Part shown: positions 52,157 to 61,884 of the stretch, piece after piece | Layout: each line of letters starts with the position of its first letter | How positions within the stretch are numbered: position 1 is the stretch's first letter | Source: Parvularcula bermudensis HTCC2503 | Lineage (GTDB): Bacteria > Pseudomonadota > Alphaproteobacteria > Caulobacterales > Parvularculaceae | DNA length: 64,000 nt | NCBI RefSeq assembly: GCF_000152825.2 | Contig: NC_014414.1 | Coordinates: 2,046,001 to 2,110,000 of the forward strand | Direction of reading: 5' to 3' | Position numbers and translations under genes: made by a program | The notes under the pieces: model-generated | Database searches by the model: none | Seen by the model: only the letters and a program-made list of their open reading frames with translations | What the model was told of the DNA's origin: nothing

Positions 52157-54721
52157 ATGCGTTTTCTCTGGATCTTTCTTGTGGTTGGCCTTTCGGCGCC
52201 GACCCCAAGCCTTGCGGATATATCGGCCCCGCAGACGCGGCCTGCCGTCGAAACGCCGCGCGAGACCATGTTACGCTGGGAATTGACGGTTCGGGCCGAG
52301 CCGGACAATACCGATGCCCGGATCGAGCTGGCACGGGCCCATCTCGCCCTTGGTGATGCCGACCGGGCCGAAAAAATGGCGGCGGCGGTATTGCTGCGGG
52401 AGGATCGCCCGGCGGCGCGGTTGATACTCGCAGAAGCGCAATTTCGCCAAGGACGCAGCGAAGAAGCCCTGACAACGCTCGACGGTGGCCAACGCCTCTC
52501 CGGCGGATCGGCGGATCTTGCTCAGCCCTCCCTACGCACCGTGATCGAGGCGGAGAAGGCCGTCACGGACGGCAAGCCGCAATTGGCTTTGGAAAAGCTG
52601 GAAGCTCTTCCGCAGAAGGGCGCTTACGCCTCCATGGGCAAGATGATTGCCGCGCGGGCGCATTATGCCCTCGGTGATCTGTTGGCGGCCCGTAGCGCGA
52701 TCGACACGATTATTGGCGGCGACGGGGAGAGCATGACCGCCCTTCTTTTCAAGGCCCAAATTGCGCTGAGATCGGGTGATTACGGGGCCGCGCTGCGCCT
52801 GGCGCGGGGGATCGACGCGATCGATCCCGGCAATGTCACGGCGGGGGTCATCGCCGTCGAAGCCCTCTTGCGGATTGGTGATGAGGCCACAGCCCAAACA
52901 ACCATTACCGATCTTGCCGCAGCGAACCCGGACGATCCGCGTCCGACCTATCTCAAGGCTCTGCTGCTGGCGGAGCAGGGCCAAATGAAACAGGCCGCCG
53001 ACACCGTATCGAGCATCGAGCCCTGGCTTGAGCGGAGAGAAGGGGGGGCGGTCTTTCTCGCGCGGCTGAAATTGGCGGAGCAACGTCCCGCCCAGGCCGA
53101 GCAATTGCTGCGGGCCCGCCTGCGGGAGCAGGCCACCGATATCGCGGCTCGCCAATTGCTTGTGTCTATACTGGATGAGCGCGGCGAAGAGGCAGAGGCG
53201 GCGCGCGTCCTGGAACGCGGTTTGGCCTTTGCCCCCCGACACCCTGTGCTCCTCCGCCTCAAAGCCGACCGGCTGATCGACGCCGGAGAGATCGATGCGG
53301 CCGCGGCGGTGCTTGCGCCGCTCGGGGGGGCGGCTAACCAATGGCTGGCGCTACTCGACCGGGACGGCGACCCCGACCTCTTCACTCAGGTGCTGACCGC
53401 TATCAGGGCGGGCGAGGACGAGGAAGTCCTTCGTCTGGCTGCTGAAAATACGGCGCAGATTCCGACAGATCCCGTGACCGGCAATCTGCTCGCGGGCGCA
53501 TTGGCGCAGACCGGCGAGGTCGAGGCGGCCCGTCAGTTGCTCGATCGGATTATCGCCGCCCATCCGGACGAGCTGGTGCTGATCGCCAATCGGGCGCAGC
53601 TCGACCCTGACGCCGACGCCCTCGTGACAGCGCTGGAAAGGGCCGTTGAGGCGGGGGCGCGGGACCCCGATATTTATGAGGCTCTTGGCCGTGAGCGATA
53701 CGTTCTCGGTGAGATCGACCAGGCGCTTGAAGCGGCGCAGCGTGCCGCCGAGGCCAAAGAGGCGCGATTGGCGCAGCGCACGCTGCCCGGTCGGCTTTTA
53801 TTGGCGGCCGGTCGCGCGGACGCGGCGCAAAAGGCGTTGCGCGCCGTCGATCTGCGGGAGACGGATTCAGCGGCCGAGCGGGCAAGCCTTGCCAAGCTCC
53901 TCCTCGCCGACGCCCCCGATTCGGCCGCCATTGCCGCCGCGGACCTTGACGGGCCGGGGGCTGTCATCCTCCGGGCCCAGATCGAGAAGGCGCGAGGCAG
54001 GTCCGACAGCGCCCGTACGCTATTGGTCCAGGGGATGGCCACCTATCCCCTGGACGCCCCTCTTGCCGAAGCCGCGCTGATCGACCTTGCGACAACCGAT
54101 CTCAGCGCTGCGATGACGGCTTTGGAGGAGACGCGCGCGATCCCCACATCCCTGAAAGAAAGCTTGGCGCTCAAATTGTTCTGGGAGGCGAAGGACCGCG
54201 TTGCCTTTGCCGAAGCTCTGGCGAGCGCGACCCCTAGCCTGCCGCTTTTCACCGTCCGCGCGCGCCTGGCCGAGGCGAATGATCGTCTCTCGCTCTTGGG
54301 CGATCTTGAGGCCTATGTCTTGGCCACCCCCAATGATCGCGGCGCGCGGCTTCTCCTGGGCGCCCTCGCATTGGAGATGGATCGGGACGGATTGGCGGAA
54401 AAGGCCCTGACCACCGCCCTTGCTGATACGCCGGGGGACCCCTTGCTCCTCAACAATCTCGCCCTCGCCCGTGCGGACCGGGCGCCTCAAGATGCGCTAA
54501 GGCTCGCAAAAGAAGCGTATATGGCAGCGCCGACATCGGCGGATATTGCCAGTACCTATGCACAAATGCTGACGGCGACCGGCGATGCGGCGCGGGCGGG
54601 CCGGGTCGCGCGGCGGGCGCTCATCCTGCATCCAGAGCGTCGCGACCTCGATGCGTATGCTGCACGGATTGGTGCCCCAGGGTCTGAGGCTATTGGGGCT
54701 GAGGAGGGCGATCAGCCATGA
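52157..54721 (+). CDS. TPR-repeat protein of the XrtA exopolysaccharide locus (PrsT-like)
   Basis: 854 residues. Signal peptide 1-20 and then, over nearly the whole length, helical TPR-like repeats (for example A-R-A-H-L-A-L-G-D-A-D-R-A-E-K). Large TPR proteins at this position are typical of XrtA/PEP-CTERM loci, where they probably scaffold the envelope-spanning machinery. Unlike many relatives no lipobox is seen. It overlaps an in-frame ATG of the next gene by 4 nt, although a later start for that gene is preferred. Confidence 0.85.
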   Translation: MRFLWIFLVVGLSAPTPSLADISAPQTRPAVETPRETMLRWELTVRAEPDNTDARIELARAHLALGDADRAEKMAAAVLLREDRPAARLILAEAQFRQGRSEEALTTLDGGQRLSGGSADLAQPSLRTVIEAEKAVTDGKPQLALEKLEALPQKGAYASMGKMIAARAHYALGDLLAARSAIDTIIGGDGESMTALLFKAQIALRSGDYGAALRLARGIDAIDPGNVTAGVIAVEALLRIGDEATAQTTITDLAAANPDDPRPTYLKALLLAEQGQMKQAADTVSSIEPWLERREGGAVFLARLKLAEQRPAQAEQLLRARLREQATDIAARQLLVSILDERGEEAEAARVLERGLAFAPRHPVLLRLKADRLIDAGEIDAAAAVLAPLGGAANQWLALLDRDGDPDLFTQVLTAIRAGEDEEVLRLAAENTAQIPTDPVTGNLLAGALAQTGEVEAARQLLDRIIAAHPDELVLIANRAQLDPDADALVTALERAVEAGARDPDIYEALGRERYVLGEIDQALEAAQRAAEAKEARLAQRTLPGRLLLAAGRADAAQKALRAVDLRETDSAAERASLAKLLLADAPDSAAIAAADLDGPGAVILRAQIEKARGRSDSARTLLVQGMATYPLDAPLAEAALIDLATTDLSAAMTALEETRAIPTSLKESLALKLFWEAKDRVAFAEALASATPSLPLFTVRARLAEANDRLSLLGDLEAYVLATPNDRGARLLLGALALEMDRDGLAEKALTTALADTPGDPLLLNNLALARADRAPQDALRLAKEAYMAAPTSADIASTYAQMLTATGDAARAGRVARRALILHPERRDLDAYAARIGAPGSEAIGAEEGDQP

Positions 54722-54786
54722 TTTCATCATTCTTGCACCTGATTGTCCGAAGATACGGGCAGGTGGGCAAAAGGGAGACAAAGGCC

Positions 54787-55425
54787 ATGACCGTTCGGAC
54801 CGTCTGGTGCGGGTGCCGGTGGATGATACTGGGCGCTCTGTTTGCGCTTTCCGCTTGTGCCGGCACATCGCCCCAACCCCTGGGCGGGACCGGGACAGGG
54901 GCTGAGGACTTTGCCGCGACCCCGCAATATCTCATCGGCCCCTATGATGAGCTTGAGGTCTTTGTCTGGCGGGCGGAGGAATTGTCCACCGAAGTGACTG
55001 TCCGTCCCGATGGACGGATTTCGACCCCATTGGTCTCAGACATGCTCGCGGCGGGCAAAACCCCCAGCCAATTGTCGGACGATATTGCCAAGGTGCTGTC
55101 GAAATATGTGAAAACCCCCGAGGTGACGGTTATCGTGGCGCGGTTTTCCTCGACCTTCGATCAACAGATTAGGGTGATCGGTGAAGCCCAGACCCCTCGG
55201 GCCCTGCCCTATCAGGCGGGGATGACCGTGCTTGACGTGATGCTGAGTGTCGGGGGATTGACTGAATTTGCCGCCGGAAACCGCGCAAAACTGATCCGCG
55301 GCCGGGCTGAGCAGCAAAAGGCCTATCAAGTGCGACTCGATGATCTCCTTCGCCAGGGCGATGTCTCCGCGAATGTCCCGGTCCTGCCGGGGGACGTCCT
55401 TCTCATTCCCGTCTCGCGGTTCTGA
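54787..55425 (+). CDS. Polysaccharide export lipoprotein (Wza/EpsD-like)
   Basis: 212 residues from the ATG at 54787, which follows GGGAGAC-AAAGG. Lipoprotein signal ending A-L-S-A-C (Cys at about 24). The Poly_export domain starts Y-L-I-G-P-Y-D-E-L-E-V-F-V-W with V-T-V-R-P-D-G-R-I-S-T-P, followed by a SLBB region. It forms the outer-membrane exit. The frame is open from an ATG at 54718 that overlaps the upstream stop, so the true start could be there. Confidence 0.88.
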   Translation: MTVRTVWCGCRWMILGALFALSACAGTSPQPLGGTGTGAEDFAATPQYLIGPYDELEVFVWRAEELSTEVTVRPDGRISTPLVSDMLAAGKTPSQLSDDIAKVLSKYVKTPEVTVIVARFSSTFDQQIRVIGEAQTPRALPYQAGMTVLDVMLSVGGLTEFAAGNRAKLIRGRAEQQKAYQVRLDDLLRQGDVSANVPVLPGDVLLIPVSRF

Positions 55426-55427
55426 TC

Positions 55428-56957
55428 ATGCCGGGCGCCGATCTCCTCTCCAGTCTGCCGCGGCCGATCATCACTATCGTGATTGGCCTGTGGCGTCGGC
55501 GGTGGCTCATTGCCGGGATTGCGTGGCTTGCGGCCCTTCTGGGCTGGTCGGCGGTCGCGTTGCTCCCCGATCTTTATGAGAGCCGTGCGCAGGTCTACAT
55601 CAATACGGACACGGCCCTCGACGCCACGATCAGCGATGTGGCGGTGAGGCCGAACCGCGAAAAGGGCGTTCAGGTCATCAGGACCCAGCTTCTGTCGAGC
55701 GACAATCTCGAAAAGGTGATCTATGCCACCGGCCTCGATGCCGAGGTGGAAGGGCCCGTGGACCTCCAGCGAAAGGTGGCAAGCCTTGCTGAAGCGATCC
55801 GGATCGAACAAACCCAAGAGAACTATTTCACCTTCAAATATGCGGACAAAGATCCGCAGACCGCACAACGGGTCGTGGCAACGCTCGTGGATCTGTTCAT
55901 CGAACAGAATTTGAGCAACGCGACCACCGATGTGGGCCGGGCTGTCCAGAATCTTGACCGCGAATTGGCGCTGAAAGAGAGTGAGCTCAAGGCCCTGGAC
56001 GATGAGATCGCGGTCTTCAAAAGTGTGAATGCTGACATTCTGGCAGCTGAAGAACGCAAGGTACGCCGGCGGGACAGTCGTGAGGGCGAATTGGCCCGCG
56101 TTTCGGACCTTCTCTCCTTGGCCCGCGCACGGGAGAGCCGTCTGGCCACAGCCCTGCGCGAAACCCCCCGCTATGCCCCCGGGGATGACCTCGACGCCCT
56201 AAAATTGCGCCTTGCGACCCTACAAAGCCAGTTTACCGATAATTATCCCGACATCGTGCGGCTCAAGGCGCAGATTGCCGAGCTGGAGCGCAATTCCTCC
56301 GCGCTGCCGGAGAACCCTGTTTATGCCGAAACGGCGAGAAGTCTGGCGGCGATCCGGGACGAGATCGCCGGGTTGATGGCGCAACGTGACCGGATCGAGG
56401 AGGAAATCGTCCATCTGGGCCGACAAGCGGCTGAAACCCCCGAAGCGGAGGCGGAATTGCAGGCCCTGGTTCGGCGGCGGGAGCAATTGGCCCGAACCGT
56501 CGACAACCTCGCCGAACAGCAGTCGCGGATCAGGATTTCATCGAATGTCAGCCGCGGTGGCGGGGCGATCAATTATCAGCGTTTTGAGGCGCCGAAGGTC
56601 GCGGCGGAGCCGACCTGGCCGCCGCGCGGTCTTTTCGTTCTCGCGGTGTTTGTCCTGGCGTTGGGGGCGGGGGGCGCTGCTGCGTTTCTTCTGACCCAGA
56701 TCGACCGCACCTACACCCATGTCGGGCAGATCGAGAAAGCCTTTGGGTTGCCGGTTCTCGGTGCGGTCAGCCCATCAATCCCGGACGGCAGCCGCACCAA
56801 GCGTCTCATTCTGCTGCGCCATACCGGGCTTGCCGGCGCTTTTGGCGCGCTGCTTATCGCCTGCGGCAGCCTCTTTTGGTGGTACGAAATCTATGCGCCA
56901 GCGGCGCCGGATCCCACCGCCTTGGCGACCAATGCCGAGCCAGGGAGACTGCGATAA
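55428..56957 (+). CDS. Polysaccharide chain-length determinant (Wzz type)
   Basis: 509 residues. Membrane helices at about 22-45 and again near 408-428, with a long coiled-coil periplasmic domain between (E-L-A-L-K-E-S-E-L-K-A-L-D-D-E-I). A third hydrophobic segment lies near 463-485, so the C-terminus re-enters the membrane. It sets polymer length and docks the tyrosine kinase. Two nt after the export gene; its stop overlaps the next start (TAATG). Confidence 0.88.
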   Translation: MPGADLLSSLPRPIITIVIGLWRRRWLIAGIAWLAALLGWSAVALLPDLYESRAQVYINTDTALDATISDVAVRPNREKGVQVIRTQLLSSDNLEKVIYATGLDAEVEGPVDLQRKVASLAEAIRIEQTQENYFTFKYADKDPQTAQRVVATLVDLFIEQNLSNATTDVGRAVQNLDRELALKESELKALDDEIAVFKSVNADILAAEERKVRRRDSREGELARVSDLLSLARARESRLATALRETPRYAPGDDLDALKLRLATLQSQFTDNYPDIVRLKAQIAELERNSSALPENPVYAETARSLAAIRDEIAGLMAQRDRIEEEIVHLGRQAAETPEAEAELQALVRRREQLARTVDNLAEQQSRIRISSNVSRGGGAINYQRFEAPKVAAEPTWPPRGLFVLAVFVLALGAGGAAAFLLTQIDRTYTHVGQIEKAFGLPVLGAVSPSIPDGSRTKRLILLRHTGLAGAFGALLIACGSLFWWYEIYAPAAPDPTALATNAEPGRLR

Positions 56958-57814
56958 TGGCTTCCGCAACCGTTTATGAAATGCCCAATGATCCGGATAA
57001 GGATAACAATTCTTCCGGCGGGACGCTGACACCTGGCCAAGGTCGCATCGCGCTCGACTTTGATCGTCTGCGTCGTGAGGGATTTTATGCTCCTTCGGCG
57101 AGTGCGACCCGCCTTTCCCTCGAATTGCGGGCGATCAAGCGCCGCCTTTTGCGGCGGATCGGCTATCGGAAACGATCGACCGGCAAACTGGATGTCGAGC
57201 GTTGCCGCAATGTGATCCTGATGACCTCGACCCGCCCCGCTGAGGGAAAGACGTTCACCTCGGTCAATCTTGCCCTCAGCCTGGCAAACGAAGACGGGAT
57301 CAAAACCCTCCTCATTGACGGCGATATTCCCCGACCAAGGGCTCTCGCATCGTTGGGCGTCTCCTACGATCGGCCCGGCTTTTCCGATTTGATCGCTGAT
57401 TATCCCCGCCACCGAGCGGAGGAGATGATGATGGCTGTTGAGGGGCTGCCCCTGACCCTTATGGGCCAGGGAGGTTGGTCCGAGCGATCCGACTCCCTCT
57501 TTGCCGCGGAGGAAACCGAGGCGGTCATCCGTGATCTCTCGCGCCAATTCCCCGAGCATTTGATCATTATCGACGCGCCGCCCGTGCTGGCGATGCCCGA
57601 TGCCGTCCTGCTCGCGCGGGCCTGTGACGAAGTCCTCTTCGTGATCGAAGCGAACGCGACCCCGGAAACCGCCGTCGCCTCCGCCCTCGAAGAGGTGCTG
57701 GAAGTGAACGAAAATGTCTCCGTCGTTCTCAATCGCTGCCTGCTGGCCGAGCGAACGATCGAATATGGCTCCTATGACGAATATTATCGCCGCAGCGACC
57801 GGAGGAAGGGCTGA
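56957..57814 (+). CDS. Tyrosine autokinase of the XrtA locus (BY-kinase)
   Basis: 285 residues. Walker A is the BY-kinase form P-A-E-G-K-T (about 94-99), A' is L-L-I-D-G-D-I-P-R-P (118-127), and Walker B is I-I-I-D-A-P-P-V. The C-terminal Y-G-S-Y-D-E-Y-Y is the autophosphorylated Tyr cluster. With the Wzz protein it makes a cytosolic switch for EPS assembly. Overlaps both neighbours (TAATG upstream, TGATG downstream). Confidence 0.9.
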   Translation: MASATVYEMPNDPDKDNNSSGGTLTPGQGRIALDFDRLRREGFYAPSASATRLSLELRAIKRRLLRRIGYRKRSTGKLDVERCRNVILMTSTRPAEGKTFTSVNLALSLANEDGIKTLLIDGDIPRPRALASLGVSYDRPGFSDLIADYPRHRAEEMMMAVEGLPLTLMGQGGWSERSDSLFAAEETEAVIRDLSRQFPEHLIIIDAPPVLAMPDAVLLARACDEVLFVIEANATPETAVASALEEVLEVNENVSVVLNRCLLAERTIEYGSYDEYYRRSDRRKG

Positions 57815-59610
57815 TGGGGGGGAGGGGCTCACTCATCGGGATCGGCTGCGCCGTCGCGGCCTTAGGGCTTGCTTTCGCCCAGACAGCGCCCGTTCCGGCC
57901 ACGCCGCCGCAGTCCATTACAGCATACGATATGACGGCCGGTCTGACCTGGTCTGACAATTATCGTCGCTTGCCGGAAAGGCGGTTGCGGACCGATATCG
58001 ACCCCACCGTGCCCAGCGTGGCCCAAGTCACGGCAGATATCGATCCACCGAGCAATACGATCGCGACGGTGACGCTTTCGGGGACAACACTGGTCCGCCG
58101 TCCGGGTATTGAGGGGTATCTTGGCGGTGATCTGCTGATTGGCGGATATCTTGAAGGAACGGATCTCGAAGCGGATCTCGTGGGAACATCTTCCCCGGCG
58201 GCGCCCTTTGGTGCCACCCCCGATGCCCAAGGGCGGGTGTCGAGCTTTGGCTTCGGCGATCCGGACGAGGTTTTTATCGAGCCCAATCTGGCCGGCGCGG
58301 CCACGCTACGGCTCAAGGATAATCGCCTCTACGTAGACGGATCGGTCCTTGCCACCCAACAGAGCCTTAATCAGAGCTCCCTTCTGGCCCAGGAGAGCAT
58401 TGGCGGCACGGGGGATGAGGTCACGCTTCTCGGCGCGTCGATCAGCCCTTACCTCGTATGGCGCGGCGATCAGGATATTCGCGGTGAGTTTAGGGTGACC
58501 GGATCGAGCGTTGTCACCCTGGACGATCAACTCACCAGCGCTGAATTCGAGGGGGTCGATAAGTATACAAACGATAGCCATGCCATTGTCGTGACCAGCG
58601 CTATTGATAGTGGCAATCGCTTTGGCAAGCTCCGGGTCGGGGCGCAATCACGCTATCGGGCGATTGACGAGCAGGGGAGCGATGTCCTTGCCGAGGTCGA
58701 AACCCGGGAGTTCAGTACCGAGCTGAATTGGGCGATCCAATTCAGCCAAAAGGTCGAAGCGATCTTTGCGGTCGGGTACGATGACATCACTCTGACGGCT
58801 TCCGACACCGCGGGCGCGGCGGACCAAGCTGTCTTTGCGGATGAGGAGGATCGGCTGACCGGCGGCTTTTACCGGGCCGGATTTGCCTATCGTCCCAGCG
58901 AGCGTACGCGGGTTTCCTTTGCCATTGGGGAGCGATTTGGCGAAACCGATATCCGCAGCGAGTGGGAATGGCGCCCGACGGCGCGGATGACGCTGAGCGG
59001 GCGCGCCTCGCGGCAATTCGATACCGGCGCCCAGAATTCCGTTGGGGCGTTGAGCGGGATTGGGCTCACCAATGAAGCCACCCTCGCGCAAATCCGCAGC
59101 CTGCGGTCTGCCTTTGCGTCGAGCTTGATCGATCAGGCTATCGTGATCGGAGAGGCGGTCTCCTCCCTGTCCGATCGTTTCGCGACGGGCCCGTTTACGA
59201 TTGACGAGGTTGTCTTCAATCTCAGCGGAGATTTTCGCCGTACCGACCTGCTCTTCGGCATGAGTTTTATTCGCCGCACCTTTGGAGAGGATGTGGAACA
59301 GGCGCTCAGTGCGCGATTTGAGGCCGAACGGGCCTTGTCCCGAAAGCTGACAATGTCGGCGGAGGCTGCTGTGACGCGGACAGAGGGCGGGGAGGTGGTG
59401 GTTCTTTCCGATCCGTTGACGGTGGCGGCACGAGAAGATGAATTGGCCCAATATTATCGTCTCGGGGTCAATTCCCGCTTGGGCCGATCCTTATCTGCTC
59501 AACTCGATGTCGCCCATACGGTGAACGATGTCGAAGGGGCACCTGTGACTGGCACATCTTTTGATTACCAAGAAACAGCCATCACTGCCGCGATGCGTTG
59601 GTCATTCTAA
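57814..59610 (+). CDS. Outer-membrane beta-barrel protein of the XrtA locus
   Basis: 598 residues. Signal peptide 1-22 (A-L-G-L-A-F-A-Q). The rest shows alternating strands with Gly/Asp turns, and it ends A-A-M-R-W-S-F, the terminal aromatic needed for BAM insertion. It corresponds by position and length to the PEP-CTERM-associated barrel family (TIGR03016-like). Probable exopolysaccharide channel or surface attachment; not shown by motif. Confidence 0.78.
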   Translation: MGGRGSLIGIGCAVAALGLAFAQTAPVPATPPQSITAYDMTAGLTWSDNYRRLPERRLRTDIDPTVPSVAQVTADIDPPSNTIATVTLSGTTLVRRPGIEGYLGGDLLIGGYLEGTDLEADLVGTSSPAAPFGATPDAQGRVSSFGFGDPDEVFIEPNLAGAATLRLKDNRLYVDGSVLATQQSLNQSSLLAQESIGGTGDEVTLLGASISPYLVWRGDQDIRGEFRVTGSSVVTLDDQLTSAEFEGVDKYTNDSHAIVVTSAIDSGNRFGKLRVGAQSRYRAIDEQGSDVLAEVETREFSTELNWAIQFSQKVEAIFAVGYDDITLTASDTAGAADQAVFADEEDRLTGGFYRAGFAYRPSERTRVSFAIGERFGETDIRSEWEWRPTARMTLSGRASRQFDTGAQNSVGALSGIGLTNEATLAQIRSLRSAFASSLIDQAIVIGEAVSSLSDRFATGPFTIDEVVFNLSGDFRRTDLLFGMSFIRRTFGEDVEQALSARFEAERALSRKLTMSAEAAVTRTEGGEVVVLSDPLTVAAREDELAQYYRLGVNSRLGRSLSAQLDVAHTVNDVEGAPVTGTSFDYQETAITAAMRWSF

Positions 59611-59648
59611 GCAAGACTGGAATTCGCGGACGATAGGAGGAAGCGTCG

Positions 59649-61028
59649 ATGTCGTCGTTGCTGTTTTCTGGTCAACCGGGCGAAGTCGGTTTCATTCAAA
59701 CCGAACCGCACCGCCGGGCCGTCGCGCATGTCCTACAAGGGATCCACCAGGGGGCGGGGGCCGTCCTGCTGACCGGTGAAAAACAGGTCGGGAAAAGCGC
59801 TGTCTTTGTCTCCGCCATGGCCCAGGCCCAGGCGGCCAATCCCTCAATCATTGCCATCATTCTGAGCGCCTATGACATTGAGCGGAAGGGCGTGATGCCG
59901 GTCGTTCGCACAGCGCTCGAAGGCCGAGGGGTGTCGATGTCCGATGGCCTTGAGGGCGCCCTTGCGTCGCTGCGCGCCTCCGGACGCCTCCTCCGGCTTC
60001 TCATCGATAATGCCGATGCGCTCAGCGAAGGGTCGCTCGAAGATCTCTACGACATGATGAAGGCGGAAGAGGGGGCCGTTGGCGCGGCCCTGCAAGTGAC
60101 TTTCGCCGGATCGGCTTCCTTGCGCCGCTTGCTCTACAAGAATGAGTTCGAGCCGATGCGGCGGGTGATCTCGTCCTCCTTCCATATGTCACCGCTTACG
60201 GAAAAAGAGATGCTTCTCTGGCTGCAGGACAGCCTGGGCGAAGCGGGCCTCGGCACGATTGCGATCGAGCAAGAGGGGCTTGAGCGCTTGATGGCAACGA
60301 CCCACGGCTTTCCCGGCGCTGCTATTCCGGCTTTCCGCCTGGCGGTCGCCAAGGTCAGGCGCGAAGACCGCTCGGTGATCATGGCCGACGATATGCCCGA
60401 CCCCTTAGCGGAGGAGAGCGGCGCGGTTGTGACGGCGCAAGAGACCGCGGCTGAGCCCGAGGCTGAAATACAGGCCTTTGATTCGGCGGTGCCGGACGAT
60501 ACGCCCGCTGAAACGGTCGCCCCGGCGGCCCCTGATGCCGCGTTCCCCTCAGAGGGGGAAACCACCGAAGATGATGAGGAAACGACTTTTATGAGTCTCA
60601 ATTCCCGCCTCGAACAGCTTTCCCAGCCGGGTGAAGAGGCGCAGCAGGCGGGGACCGATGAGGAGGCGACCGAGACGGAGACCCCTCTCGAAAAGGCGCA
60701 AGCGGCGAGCCCGGCGGTAGAGACCGCCGAACCGGCCGCGCTGGAGACGGAAGATACCACGCCCCTGCCTCTGCCTGAGACCGGTGCGCAGGAAACATCC
60801 ATGCCTGAAACGGCCGCCCCCGTTCGTGATCGTGCCGCAGATATGGCCGCCATCGACGCCTATGTCACAGATGCGGTCGAGCGGATTGCCGCCCTTAAGA
60901 CGTCCTTGACCCAATTGCGCGACAAAGCAGAACAACTCGAGGAGAAGCATTTTGCATCCCGCGAACGGTTCACGGCGCGGTTGAGGGGCCTTCATGACAA
61001 GATCGAGCAGGTCGCCAGCGGAGATTGA
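59649..61028 (+). CDS. XrtA-associated ATPase with a long acidic insertion
   Basis: 459 residues. The ExeA-like ATPase (1 to about 255) has Walker A G-E-K-Q-V-G-K-S (43-50) and Walker B L-L-I-D-N-A-D. Family members are usually near 270 aa; here a Glu/Ala/Thr/Pro-rich low-complexity region (about 265-395) and a final coiled coil (about 400-455) are added. The acidic part may be a flexible linker to a partner. Downstream gene starts inside its last 35 nt. Confidence 0.82.
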   Translation: MSSLLFSGQPGEVGFIQTEPHRRAVAHVLQGIHQGAGAVLLTGEKQVGKSAVFVSAMAQAQAANPSIIAIILSAYDIERKGVMPVVRTALEGRGVSMSDGLEGALASLRASGRLLRLLIDNADALSEGSLEDLYDMMKAEEGAVGAALQVTFAGSASLRRLLYKNEFEPMRRVISSSFHMSPLTEKEMLLWLQDSLGEAGLGTIAIEQEGLERLMATTHGFPGAAIPAFRLAVAKVRREDRSVIMADDMPDPLAEESGAVVTAQETAAEPEAEIQAFDSAVPDDTPAETVAPAAPDAAFPSEGETTEDDEETTFMSLNSRLEQLSQPGEEAQQAGTDEEATETETPLEKAQAASPAVETAEPAALETEDTTPLPLPETGAQETSMPETAAPVRDRAADMAAIDAYVTDAVERIAALKTSLTQLRDKAEQLEEKHFASRERFTARLRGLHDKIEQVASGD

Positions 61029-61884
61029 TCGCCGTCCTCTCCACGCTCTCTCCGTGGATGTCGAAGATTGGTTCCAGGTCTGGGCGTTGAGCGGCGCTAT
61101 TGACCGGGACACTTGGGACGAAAGAGACCTGCGGGTCGACGCCAATATCGACCGAATTCTGGCGCTGTTCGACCGCCACCAGGTCAAGGCCACCTTCTTT
61201 GTCCTGGGATGGATCGCTGAGCGCTGCCCCGACATGATAAGGCGCCTGGCCACCGAAGGGCACGAAGTGGCCAGCCATGGCTGGGATCACCAAAAGGTTT
61301 TCGATCAGACCGAAACGGCCTTCTACGAAGATATCCTCAAAACACGGATCGTTTTACAGGAGTTGAGCGGGCAATCCGTTGACGGTTTTCGGGCCGCCGG
61401 GTTTTCCATCGATCGCCGGACGCCTTTCGCCTATGACGCACTTGCCAAGGCGGGGTATGGGTATTCTTCTTCCTCCCATCCGATTGCGCACGATCATTAT
61501 GGGGATCCGTCTGCGCCCATGGAGCCTTATCACGTTTCGTCGGGGCTGGTCGAAATACCTGTTGCGGTGACGACGTTACTGGGCCGTCGGCAGACCTGCG
61601 CCGGAGGGGGATGGTTCCGCGCTATGCCTTATCTGTTGACCCGGCGATTGTGGCGCGGTCTTGAGGACAAGGGGCGCAGCGGTGTTTTCTATTTTCATCC
61701 GTGGGAGGTCGACCCAGACCAGCCAAGCGTCCCGGGCCTCCCCCTGAAAGCCCGCTTGCGGCATCGGTTGAACCTCCATTCTACCGAGAAAAAGCTTGAT
61801 CGCCTGTTGGGGGAGTTTAACTGGACACGGATCGATAAAGTCTTTGCGTCTTCCCTCGCCGACAATACTCAATCAGCCGCATGA
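60994..61884 (+). CDS. XrtA-system polysaccharide deacetylase
   Basis: 296 residues. Starts near L-S-V-D-V-E-D-W-F-Q-V (D22-V-E-D25), the metal and catalytic motif of the PEP-CTERM deacetylase family, with S-H-G-W-D-H near 94-99 and the R-A-A-G-F-S motif. It removes acetyl groups from the EPS backbone in the cytosol or at the inner membrane; no signal peptide is seen. The ATG at 60994 overlaps the ATPase gene by 35 nt, and the stop overlaps the next gene by 4 nt. Confidence 0.9.
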   Translation: MTRSSRSPAEIDRRPLHALSVDVEDWFQVWALSGAIDRDTWDERDLRVDANIDRILALFDRHQVKATFFVLGWIAERCPDMIRRLATEGHEVASHGWDHQKVFDQTETAFYEDILKTRIVLQELSGQSVDGFRAAGFSIDRRTPFAYDALAKAGYGYSSSSHPIAHDHYGDPSAPMEPYHVSSGLVEIPVAVTTLLGRRQTCAGGGWFRAMPYLLTRRLWRGLEDKGRSGVFYFHPWEVDPDQPSVPGLPLKARLRHRLNLHSTEKKLDRLLGEFNWTRIDKVFASSLADNTQSAA

